Below are positions 1-8,586 of a stretch of 26,695 nt of DNA, piece by piece. Position 1 is the stretch's first letter, and every line of letters starts with the position of its first letter. The translations under genes and the position numbers were made by a program. The notes under the pieces are model-generated. The model was not told the DNA's origin and made no database searches. It was given only the letters and a program-made list of their open reading frames with translations. The DNA comes from Glomus cerebriforme. Taxonomy: Eukaryota > Glomeromycota > Glomeromycetes > Glomerales > Glomeraceae. The stretch covers positions 53,477 through 80,171 of the forward strand of contig QKYT01000140.1 of assembly GCA_003550305.1 (NCBI GenBank). The letters are read 5' to 3'.

Positions 1-24
1 TAGTTAAAAATAATTTTATTAAAG

Positions 25-741
25 CTTACAAAGCAATAATACTATTTATTATTTGCATTGCCCAAGATATTCAAATATAATCTCAAATATCTTAAAATAT
101 AATAATATATGTTAAATAAATCAGAAAGTGATTTTTATGTTACTTCTAAATTAAAAAACTAATTAGAAACAAAAAAATGAATTTAAAATTTATTACTTAA
201 CAAAATAGAAAATATCATTAGATTTTTATTAAATTAAGAAAGTTTTCATCATTTTATGGCGTAATGTACAGCCTGAATTTTTAAATTGATAATCTATTTA
301 ATTTTAATGATGTAATTTGTAATCTTAATTATTATAAAAAAAATGTGTATTATACATAAAAAAAAATTGTGCATTACTCCTGCAGCCACTTTCTTACAAA
401 GCAATAATATTGCACTGCCCAAGATAAAATAAAATACATAGCCTTAACTTAATAATATTTGATATGGTTTATTTCAAATATCTTAAAAGCAAAAATATAT
501 TGTTCTTATACTTATATAATATACTTTTTTGAATTACCTATATGTAAATCAAATATGTATGTTACAAAAAAATAAAATAAGATTGATCTGTTTACATTTC
601 AAAATACCATAACATATGTTAAATCAGAAAGTAATATTTTTATGCAATTCTTAAAATCAAAAAACTAATTAGCAATAAGAAAGTAAATTTAAAATTTACA
701 GCTATTTAACAAAAATAGAAAAATATTATCAGGATTTTATC
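25..741 (+). repeat. Diverged direct duplication (25-229 and 393-741)
   Basis: Both copies start with CTTACAAAGCAATAATA, continue through TGCCCAAGAT, TTCAAATATCTTAAAA, ATATGTTAAATA/ATATGTTAAATC and AAAAACTAATTAG, then AATTTAAAATTTA, in the same order. The second copy is longer because it carries about 120 extra bases in its first half. The order of shared blocks shows common descent; the divergence shows that it is old. It is probably two remnants of one interspersed repeat family. Confidence 0.75.
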
Positions 742-890
742 AGGTTTATTATAGCTATATTGACAAAGAAAATTTTAGAATAACGTTTAAAATGATTTAA
801 AATATTATATCAGTTAAGCATATAAATTTCTTTTAATGCAAATTTAAATCTTGCATTATAACATACATCTATATGTATTACTAATTGTAT

Positions 891-953
891 AATTTCTGCA
901 TATGATTCTATCTAAGGATGGATCCCACGATATTGTGAACAATTGCAGAAATT
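891..953. repeat. Inverted repeat with 10-bp arms
   Basis: AATTTCTGCA at 891-900 is the exact reverse complement of TGCAGAAATT at 944-953, with 43 bases between. The arms extend by one further pair (T890/A954). It could be the remnant of a small hairpin element; no flanking target duplication was found. Confidence 0.5.
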
Positions 954-986
954 AAGGTTTGATTTCACAATTTTAGCAAAATTAAC

Positions 987-1006
987 ATAATTTTGGCCAA
1001 AATTAT
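987..1006. repeat. Perfect 20-bp palindrome
   Basis: ATAATTTTGGCCAAAATTAT is its own reverse complement over all 20 bases, with GGCC at the centre. It sits in unannotated AT-rich DNA about 35 bases past the 891-953 inverted repeat. It may be a protein-binding site or an element remnant. Confidence 0.7.
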
Positions 1007-1513
1007 ATATTATAAACTTTATTAAAGTATAATTCTGGCAATATTGATGCTAGAATAATGATTTTACCACCATTTGAATCCTCTCATTGAGATGAATTAA
1101 ATATTACCATTTTTATATTAATTGTTTAATTTCTTATTATAAGAAACAGTAAAAAACTATACATTTAAATTTCAAAAATAAATATTTTACTATATATAAT
1201 TATTAGTTTTAAAATTCCATATACATTTTATATTATTATTACATATAATTATTATAGTTTTTATGAATTCCATATATATTAGATTTTTAATAAAATCACA
1301 AAACATGAAATTTGTATAAAATATACAGAATTATGATACAGAAATTGTAAAAACATATACAAAATGTATCATTTCCATATATTTATTTCTTATAGGGTTA
1401 ACTAACTATGCTAATTAATTTTTTTTAGACTATTTTAATTAACTTCAGCTCTATATNATCAATTTCNTAATANTTAAANATACTTATTCNGNATAGTGAT
1501 CTTTCTATANAAT

Positions 1514-1567
1514 CAATACTTAAAGTATTCAGCATAATTACAATACTTTAAGTATTTGGCATAATAA
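1514..1567 (+). repeat. Two tandem 27-bp units
   Basis: Units 1514-1540 and 1541-1567 share CAATACTT(A/T)AAGTATT followed by (C/T)(A/G)GCATAAT. Each unit contains a palindromic core (AATACTT-AAGTATT), so the pair can also fold as hairpins. It lies between the N-rich positions. Confidence 0.65.
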
Positions 1568-1754
1568 TAACTTTTCTTTTTATAAGATTAATTTGAAAAC
1601 TTCACAATTTCATTTTAATTTTATTTTTTTAGAGTTTACTTTGACAACCTGAAAGTACTTTTAATATTTGTATATAGTTTTTAATTNGNCATTATTTAAT
1701 AATAAATTAGATTTAATATATGACAATATTTATAAAATAAATTTGTGATAAATA

Positions 1755-1885
1755 TAGGNTGAATATTAGCTTTTTTAANACCAAATTAAGGCCAAATACC
1801 AGCTTTTTTAAGTCTGAATACTGGCACTTTTAAGGCTAAATTTAGCATCTTTTTGGCTGAATATTAGCTTTTTTTAAGATTTAAT
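1755..1885 (+). repeat. Degenerate short tandem repeat
   Basis: The phrase 'GAATATTAGCTTTTTTAA' and close variants (CCAGCTTTTTTAAG, CTGGCACTTTTAAGG, TAGCATCTTTTTGG, TATTAGCTTTTTTTAAG) recur about every 25-40 bases. This looks like a decayed minisatellite. Two Ns (1759, 1779) fall inside it. Confidence 0.55.
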
Positions 1886-1989
1886 TAAGTATAAATAGTG
1901 GCTGAATTGTCTTTCTGAATTAAAGATGATTAGTAGCCTAACTACACCAAAATTAACCTTAATTTGATGCAGATTAGTTCATCATTCAA

Positions 1990-2016
1990 CCTATATTTGA
2001 CTTGGTCAAATTTAGG
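1990..2016. repeat. Short hairpin-forming inverted repeat
   Basis: ATTTGAC (1995-2001) and GTCAAAT (2005-2011) are perfect complements around a 3-base loop. The stem extends to 12 positions (1990-2016) with one mismatch. Confidence 0.55.
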
Positions 2017-2195
2017 CTGAATTGTTCTATTTTGACTAGTGATATTATTATATATATATATCTGATTACATACAAAGTAAATACTCAATTGATAATCTTG
2101 CAGATACCTGATTGATAACCTTGATGTGCATGAATTATGCCAAAATTTGGTCATCAATCGGGTATCCTGCTAAAGAAAAACAAAAAAAATTGGGG

Positions 2196-2239
2196 CTCAT
2201 TTAGGTCATTCTAGGGTATCCTAAAATGATCTAAATGAG
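2196..2239. repeat. 44-bp near-perfect inverted repeat
   Basis: CTCATTTAGGTCATT (2196-2210) pairs with AATGATCTAAATGAG (2225-2239) with one mismatch. The loop itself contains TAGG-GTAT-CCTA, which extends the hairpin. It is a compact foldback, possibly the end or core of a miniature inverted-repeat element. No flanking duplication was identified. Confidence 0.65.
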
Positions 2240-2940
2240 TTGGCATCATTTTACCTGTGTTAGTAAAATTTTGCTAAGTGTTATACAGAAAATTTTATTT
2301 GAATTTTTAATTAATATATTAATTTAATTATAGTTTTTCTAAGATTAAAAAAGCTATTGTTTAGATAATTTTTGAGAAAAATATGAAAATTTGATTTTTT
2401 ACATTTTTTTTACTTTAAGTAAAAATTTTTAATTAAATATTTTCAAAATTTGGTATAATTAATATCAAAACATATTTATTTAACATACCTATTATTTAAA
2501 TTTTTTAAATTATAACTTTTTTTTTTTACAAGTATGTAATGAGTAATTTAATAATATAATTTATATTTTGTATCATTCATAAAATACTTCTGGTTGTAAT
2601 AAAATTTATAATTGCTAATTGATTTTTAATATAAAAGTTTTATAGCTATGATTATATATTAATTTGTCTTAATACCTAAAATAAAAAATAAAAAAAAATA
2701 CTATTATCATTTTTAAAAAGATGCTATTAACAATCAATTATTATTGAACTTTAATTAAATGCTATTAATTTTAATAATAATATTTTTTTAAAATAAGTTT
2801 TTTATTAAAAAAATGCAAATAGGTATTAAGAATTTTTACAATTCACTTTAATATTGATAATTTTATATTAATACTATACTTATTTTCAAGATTGTTAGTT
2901 TAAACAAATTAATATTCCATCTAATTAATTATATATATAA

Positions 2941-3317
2941 TTATATATTATTACCTTTAAGCTGGTTATCTAAATAAATTATGAAATATATTGTTTCTTT
3001 ATTCCATTCAAGTACAAAAAATTGGTGACCATACTATAATAAAATAATATAATTAATTTAATTTCTTTATATTAAATAAGTTGAATCAATTAATGCTTAC
3101 CATCATAGTATCTGAAATAGATAATCATTATTAGTAAAATTCTGAGTTGTACAAATTTATTAATTTCAAAAGAAATTTAATTACTAATAACAACCTTCTT
3201 TAGTACTATTGAAAGGATTATTAAAACATCTCGATTAGATGGAACGCTATCAGCAGAAATAATAATCTTTTGTAAAGAATTTTGTGTTAAAAATTCATCT
3301 ACTTCCATCACTTCCAT
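2941..3317 (-). CDS. Possible small three-exon gene, unknown function
   Basis: I do not recognise this protein. The minus strand has an open frame from the ATG at 3317 (the frame runs further up to 3365, but that codon is GTG). A consistent splice model is exons 3317-3185, 3111-3101 and 3033-2955, with read-through of the third exon to a TAA at 2941-2943. The introns are GT-AG (73 and 67 nt; acceptors ATTTCAG and TTATAG), and all phases agree. The product would be about 78 residues, starting MEVMEVDEF and ending in a hydrophobic and aromatic stretch with YGHQFFVLEW and YFIIYLDNQLK. Weak points are the 11-nt middle exon and the lack of any domain. It could instead be a remnant of a longer gene. 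A TATA-like element flanked by two CACGTG sites lies about 45-75 nt upstream. Confidence 0.3.
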
Positions 3318-3360
3318 CGCCTCAATGGATGAGCTAAATACGAAAAATTGATTAGAATCA

Positions 3361-3392
3361 ATCACGTGATATAAATAGAAAATTCACGTGAC
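3361..3392 (-). promoter_or_regulatory. Paired CACGTG boxes around a TATA-like element
   Basis: ATCACGTGAT (3361-3370) and TTCACGTGAC (3383-3392) contain the E-box core CACGTG. Between them the minus strand reads TATTTATAT. The cluster lies just before the candidate ATG at 3317. CACGTG with TCA/TGA flanks is the established target type of bHLH factors such as fungal Cbf1; binding here is inference. Confidence 0.45.
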
Positions 3393-3514
3393 GTTTAGTT
3401 TAGTAATAAACCTAATTATAATACGATATTTTTTTGGCGCAAGCTAATAAAATAATAAAAGAAAAAAGGAAAAATAATTTTAATTTCAAATAACCATTAT
3501 TCAATCAATTTTAT

Positions 3515-4104
3515 TTACATCTTTACCTCACTGGAGGGAAAATGGTACCATTTTAATTCTTTATGATACAAATCTGCAGTAAGATCCTCATTAAAATCAA
3601 GATCTCCGGGATCATGCACAATAAACGCTGCAATCAGTCCATCGGCATAAATTTGACGCAAATGACTTTAGAAGTAAAAGGAAATTAGACATTTAATGAT
3701 TAAAAGTTCCTTAATTCAAATTATAAAATATATTTATATATAATAATAATACCGATTAGGGATAAGACGTTGTATTCGAAAAGGAGAAGGAATTCCTCTT
3801 TGATGATTTCCATGTACATTAATGCCCGTAATTTCTTCCAAATTATTAGGTACGTGAATCAAAATCAAACATTAATTTTTAATTGATTAACTTGGGATCG
3901 AATTCATTTGTTTTAAGTAAAATTATTACCTAATTTTTTTTGAAAAGGTTCAAGTTTAGAGTCTCGTAAATTAAAAATTTCTCGGATTGTATTATTTTGC
4001 GAAACTGCGGTGGTAACGGCAGAAGTAAAAAAATCATTGAAAGAAATCCTTATACACGAAATGAACAAAAATTTTAAAATAACGATGAAAAAATTCAACT
4101 TCAT
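3515..4104 (-). CDS. Short multicopper-oxidase-like protein, copper ligands eroded
   Basis: The model is complement(join(3515..3665, 3753..3834, 3930..4104)): 408 nt, 135 residues. Introns of 95 and 87 nt are GT-AG and keep phase exactly. The N-terminus (MKLNFFIVILKFLFISC) is a signal peptide or signal anchor. The rest resembles the first part of laccase-type multicopper oxidases. HGNHQRGIP (66-74) matches the HGxHQxGTP block. YADGL (92-96) with FIVHDPGD matches the conserved YADGLxGPLIIH-P block. KWYH (124-127) matches the DWYH that follows an acidic loop. Usual members have 500-650 residues, so most of the protein is absent. The first His of HWHG is Asn64 and the HSH motif reads RHLR (86-89), so copper oxidation is unlikely. 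It may be a decayed gene or a small derived secreted protein. Family assignment is by eye. Confidence 0.5.
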
Positions 4105-4200
4105 GATTTAATTAATTTCTTTGAATTTTTATCATAAAGAAAGAAAATTCGGTGAAGAAGAAAAAAAAAAAAAAAAAGAAAAAAAATATGCTAGAATGTC

Positions 4201-4209
4201 ATTTATATA
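4201..4209 (-). promoter_or_regulatory. TATA box of the multicopper-oxidase-like gene
   Basis: The minus strand reads TATATAAAT about 97 nt before the ATG at 4104, a good TATA consensus at a plausible distance. Between it and the ATG lies a purine-only run (A/G) at about 4155-4188. Confidence 0.5.
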
Positions 4210-5210
4210 CCGACTGTTATTACACGATCAGCCGATCAAACACTTTTACAACTTTATATTGTCACACCATAGGAATGTACGCCTATGCTTTGAAAGTTAC
4301 TTCAATAAGAAATTTTATTATAGTAAATATATTTGACTCGATCCCTTTTGTGAGCTTTCTCATGTGTCAATTTGATTAATTTGATTGTACTACATAAAAA
4401 AAAAAGATTACACGTGGTATTACGTGATCGTAAAAAAATCTTTAGACGGACTGATAAAAATTGTTTTTATTTCGGAATAATTTTTGATTAGTGGAATGAT
4501 TACCAAAGTCATGAATATCACGGATATCAAGAGTTTTTAATATTCAATACTGTTGTTCTATAAATAAATCATCTAATGCGTGCGAAAAACGAAAGAACTT
4601 TCCGTAGATTAGGTTTATTGTTAGAATGTTAGTGGGAAAATGATTCTGAGTGATAATGTTAGTTAGTCTTGGAAGATCTCCTTATGCAAAAAAAGAAGAA
4701 TTATGAATTTATTGCATTTAATAGGATGGAAGTGTTTTTATAAATATAATTTTTTTTATAGTCACATTAAACTTGGAATGTAATTTGATATCATCATATA
4801 TGTAATATATGCATATTTAACAGGTATCCCTGGAGATTTTTTGGGCTTTGTATTAGTCTTGACATCATCCTTTAATAGAAATATGGCAAGAGAAGAAAAA
4901 TAAGGGTTACATTACTTAATAATAATGAACGTTAAATACAAGAAATGGAACATAATCATTAAAAAATATAAATATATGTTTTTTTTTTTACAAAATTCAA
5001 AATTCAAATTCAAATTCAACTTTTATTTTTCAAAAAAAAAAAAAAACAAAAAATTGATATCATTAAATTTCTTTATAAAATATTTCGTATTACTATAAAA
5101 ACAATTATAAGATAGAGAAATTATTTTTTAAATACATTATAACTATATACAGTAAATCAGAATATTAATATTTTGTCACATATCCCATTATTAGTTTTTG
5201 ATGATGTTGA

Positions 5211-5249
5211 AGTCACAGACCATCCTTAATTTCTGGATGTTCAGTGACT
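5211..5249. repeat. Inverted repeat, 15-bp arms
   Basis: AGTCACAGACCATCC (5211-5225) pairs with GGATGTTCAGTGACT (5235-5249) at 13 of 15 positions around a 9-base loop. It is GC-richer than its surroundings, which favours real folding. Confidence 0.6.
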
Positions 5250-5820
5250 CCCAACTGTTATTAGAATAATTTTAAGTTTGAATGTTAAGTTTGTTTAAGT
5301 TTTGTAAAGTTTAATATAAAGTTTAAAGTTTGATTGTATGTTATTTGTCGTTAGAAGGAAGTTCAACAGTTCAACAGTTGTAACTTGTAAGTTGGTTATT
5401 TTATACTATTTTTTTCGTCATTAAAACAAATACATAAACAAATATAAATTTAAACCCATTTCGTTAAATAAAAAATTGTCCATTTAACAAGTACTTTTTA
5501 TTGCGCCGATCGTTAATTACAAAAAAAAAAATATTGAAACTCACAACGTAGATTAAACAAAAATAGCCTACTATGTAAATTATTCATTGTTTTTAAAGAC
5601 AAAGGAATAAATGAGTCACTTAAGATAATAAAAAAAAAACAACGGTAACGTGTGTTTGTCAATGTTCTAAATATTTGCTCTAATGAATCATTCTAACAAA
5701 AAAAAATCCTTTTTTTTTTTTTAAAGAGCATTGTCTCTATTCTCTTGTGTATGATATTTGTTTTACACCACAAAGACAAAAGTGATGGTCTAAAAGGTTT
5801 AAAACCGATATTAGAACTTC

Positions 5821-5912
5821 GATTCGGATTTATATTCAGAAAACCGAATTCGGATAACTGAAATCCGAATGAAATCGGATATAATCCGAATAAGCCGTTA
5901 ATAAATCCGAAC
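5821..5912. repeat. Cluster of ATTCGGAT/ATCCGAAT motifs in both orientations
   Basis: Within about 90 bases the 6-8 bp motif occurs at least six times: GATTCGGATT, the palindromic CCGAATTCGG, ATCCGAAT, ATCGGAT, ATCCGAAT and ATCCGAAC. Both orientations are present, so many hairpins are possible. It could be a degenerate satellite or a multi-site binding platform. Confidence 0.6.
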
Positions 5913-6230
5913 CTATGTACACGATATTTCGAACATCAATAAAAATAACGATAGTATGGTGTTTTCACAAAAAATTACCGTCTAAATTAAGTAATAATTG
6001 TAATAATTAAAATTGCTCAGCACCTACGAGAAAAAAGAGTTGATTAATATTTATCAGATTCGTAAAATACAGAAAACATAATAAATATTGTAGTATGAAA
6101 TTATAAATTTTGTAATACTGTAGATAATGTAATTTATTAAAAAAAAAAACATATTTATTTATTGTTTACAGGATATAAAATTCAATTTACTGTATTTTAC
6201 ATATATTACCTTAAAAAAGATGAAAATTTC

Positions 6231-7295
6231 TTATAGATACATTATGTTTTTTAAAACTGAAGCTTTTAAACTTATTCGGTTACTAATTATTGTTAGTAAA
6301 ACTAGTACAAGTTGAATTATCAATATATAAGACCCGATTTTGATTGATGATGGTACGTACAAAATGATAGGTATGTACATAACTAATGGTATGATTAGTC
6401 CCATGAAACTTAGAATAATTATTTGCAATCGTGTAAATTCACAGCTGATTAAAAACTTTATCACAAGTGGAAGTGATCCTAATGCTACAAAGAAAAGTAT
6501 AAAAACCATCAAGACTTTCAAACCTGTCTTGAAGACCGGTCCATATTCCCAAACCTCTAATAAAATTATAAGTGGTAATATTATACCGATCCAAATAAAA
6601 AAAACAACTGACCATCTCCATGTATAATCATCAATATAATTACACAATACATGATTTGTAAGTACTATGAAACTAACAAATAAAGGTAATGATGAAAATG
6701 CAAATATGACCCATTTCCAACTAGTAAAATTCCGATTGAGAATAACCTCAGTTACTGATGATGGATTATAATAACACCAGAATATTTTATTTGGTTTATG
6801 ATCAGTGAGAAAATCTTTCGCATCATCTATTGATTTGAAATTTTGTGTATATGTTGAATTCTGTTGCTGTCGGTCAACATTATATATTACATTCAACTTA
6901 ATATCATAACATTTACCACAATTCATATTACAACTTTCGTGAGTGACATATCTGCAACCAGCACAATTTTTATAATGACCGATACTACAATCATTGTAAC
7001 AAAATGCATCAGATCCTGATTTTGGACAAAGGGTACTATTTTGTTCGCATGCAACTGTAGATAATGATTGTGATTGAAATACTAATGATTCGCACTCTGG
7101 AAGTCCTGATTTTGCATTGTCACAAGTACATTTCAGGTCACAACAAAATCGAGGGGAAAATGTAGCAGATAGACTCTGACATATTGTAGGAATATATTCA
7201 GATCTTTTAATTTCAGGATAATTAACCCCAAAGAATACTCCAAAAAATATTGCCATGGAGATGATTATTGAGCACGATAAATTCGATATAGCCAT
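6231..7295 (-). CDS. Six-helix membrane protein with cysteine-rich outer domain
   Basis: This single-exon gene encodes 354 residues. One hydrophobic helix near the N-terminus (about 9-25) acts as a signal anchor. Residues 26-192 form a hydrophilic domain with 16 cysteines (including the CC at 51-52 and C-x3-C and C-x2-C pairs), which is typical of a disulfide-bonded extracellular or lumenal domain. It has N-glycosylation sequons at N86, N146 and N189. Five more helices follow at about 194-214, 228-248, 258-280, 289-313 and 320-338. I cannot name a family. The block FWCYYNPSSVTEVILNR (172-188), placed just before the second helix, resembles the corresponding region of calcium-activated potassium channel beta subunits (helix, Cys-rich loop, helix), but those have only two helices and half the length. 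That link is weak. The gene stands alone, with a TATA run about 60 nt upstream. Confidence 0.85.
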   Translation of the reverse strand: MAISNLSCSIIISMAIFFGVFFGVNYPEIKRSEYIPTICQSLSATFSPRFCCDLKCTCDNAKSGLPECESLVFQSQSLSTVACEQNSTLCPKSGSDAFCYNDCSIGHYKNCAGCRYVTHESCNMNCGKCYDIKLNVIYNVDRQQQNSTYTQNFKSIDDAKDFLTDHKPNKIFWCYYNPSSVTEVILNRNFTSWKWVIFAFSSLPLFVSFIVLTNHVLCNYIDDYTWRWSVVFFIWIGIILPLIILLEVWEYGPVFKTGLKVLMVFILFFVALGSLPLVIKFLISCEFTRLQIIILSFMGLIIPLVMYIPIILYVPSSIKIGSYILIIQLVLVLLTIISNRISLKASVLKNIMYL

Positions 7296-7353
7296 GTTTA
7301 AATGATATTGATACTTCTAATTTTGAAGTATGAAAAAAAAATTGTTTAGACAT

Positions 7354-7365
7354 TATATATATATA
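7354..7365 (-). promoter_or_regulatory. TATA-like run upstream of the membrane-protein gene
   Basis: A run of alternating T and A lies about 59-70 nt before the ATG at 7295. It may serve as the TATA element; simple AT repeats are common here, so the support is limited. Confidence 0.35.
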
Positions 7366-8586
7366 CAAAAAATTATAGGAATTATATTCGGAGTTCTAAT
7401 TTTTTAATAATGATAAAAAGAAAGTCGTTACAAGAAATCTTTAGAATTCAAAGGAAAAGTCAATGCTTTCGTATAGCGGATCTTCACCGAAATTGTCGAT
7501 CGATTTATTTGTCTGTGCATACCAGATTTCACTTTATTTGAATTTCCTTATTATTAGAAATAATTGATTAAACATTATATGCAAAACGGTATGTATTTTC
7601 TAGATAGAAAAAATACAATATGAAGATGGAACATTGTTCTTATAACTCAATTAACCAATACGTTCTATATAAATAAAAAGGATGTCCGGAAAACATCATT
7701 TAAAAAAAAATGGTTTCATGTACACAAAATAAGAACTCCAGATTACAATTTATAAAATAATACAAACTTCGGACAATATACTATATAATGTATTTTCGTT
7801 TGTGTGGCGCAATTTATTACCCAACTTAAATGGCCGACTGACATTATGAACATTCGGAGATGAATGTGACACAAAAAATCATCTCCGAAATTTTTCACCC
7901 ACGTGACTTCTAAATGCGGGGAATTTTTTTGTAATTTTTTTCTTTAGGGCGGAAATGATCTAGAATGTACTCCTCTTGTATGTTTTGGGAGGTGAATGTC
8001 TTCCTTAAGAATATTATTTAATGTTCTTTCTTTTCTTTGCATTAGGAATCGGCATCAGATTTAGTTCAATTTCAGATCAGATTTGAGGATCAATTTGAGA
8101 CACTCTTTAATTTAACATTTTCTTATTCATTTTCACTCCTAGACATTCTTAAATTTTTTTCTTTTTTTTACATTTTCAGTGGTCATTTCAAAAGACATGT
8201 TGATCATTAATTGAAATTTCAAAAATGATGATAGAAATTAATTATTACATTAGATATGTCTAAAAGATGAACAGATCAATTAATTGAGTTTTAGGTTAGA
8301 AATAAATAATTATTTTTCGTGGTACGGAAATAATTTGAATTTTTTAACAGGATTCCTTATTCCCAGATTGCGTTATAATATAATTTCAAGTTAAATTCTT
8401 CGATCATTCATGAAACTTGCAAAGATATATATTATCTATTATCTGCTGAGTAAAAAATGATTTTTGGATAAAATCAAAAGATGTGAATAGCTTTTGATTA
8501 ATGAAATATGGAAAATGGATTTTTATTGAAAAAAAAAATCTTTTTTGTACATAAAAAACATATATACATACAAAGAATAAAATAAG
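7366..8586. other. Intergenic region between membrane-protein and kinase-like genes
   Basis: No gene is seen. It contains a perfect 11-bp inverted repeat (7853-7889), a CACGTG site at 7900-7905 and poly-T/poly-A runs. The 3' end of the kinase-like transcript should lie in its last few hundred bases. Confidence 0.6.
7853..7889. repeat. Perfect 11-bp inverted repeat
   Basis: TTCGGAGATGA (7853-7863) and TCATCTCCGAA (7879-7889) are exact reverse complements with a 15-base spacer. CACGTG follows 10 bases later. The GC content of the arms makes a stable stem plausible. Confidence 0.65.

Larger units (their letters stand above)
1..2940. other. AT-rich gene-free region with repeat fossils
   Basis: I see no gene here: all reading frames are broken by frequent stops and the only long frame (1942-2157, minus) begins with a TTG. 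The stretch is built of AT-rich, CpG-poor DNA with several decayed repeats listed separately. Eleven isolated single N bases lie between 1457 and 1779, which suggests that similar copies were collapsed during assembly. The most likely content is old transposable-element debris; no transposase or reverse transcriptase motif could be read. Confidence 0.7.
4210..6230. other. Intergenic region without a recognised gene
   Basis: No gene could be supported. The region holds homopolymer A/T runs, a foldback at 5211-5249, a repeated GTTCAACAG at about 5361-5380 and a cluster of TCCGAAT motifs at 5821-5912. An open minus frame of about 43 codons near 4778-4910 lacks an ATG and has no recognisable motif. 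Confidence 0.6.

Noticed and set aside
1942..2157. 71-codon minus-strand frame
   Set aside because: Begins with TTG, lies across an inverted repeat, and has no domain or splice context.
3177..3365. Start of the small gene at 3365
   Set aside because: The codon there is GTG, not a nuclear start; the first ATG in frame is at 3317.
4121..4379. Two overlapping plus-strand open frames starting with long lysine runs
   Set aside because: They translate an A-rich promoter tract upstream of the minus-strand gene at 3515-4104; the Lys run comes from poly-A and there is no domain.
6340..6627. Plus-strand frame of 95 codons
   Set aside because: Antisense to the membrane-protein gene; no motif of its own.
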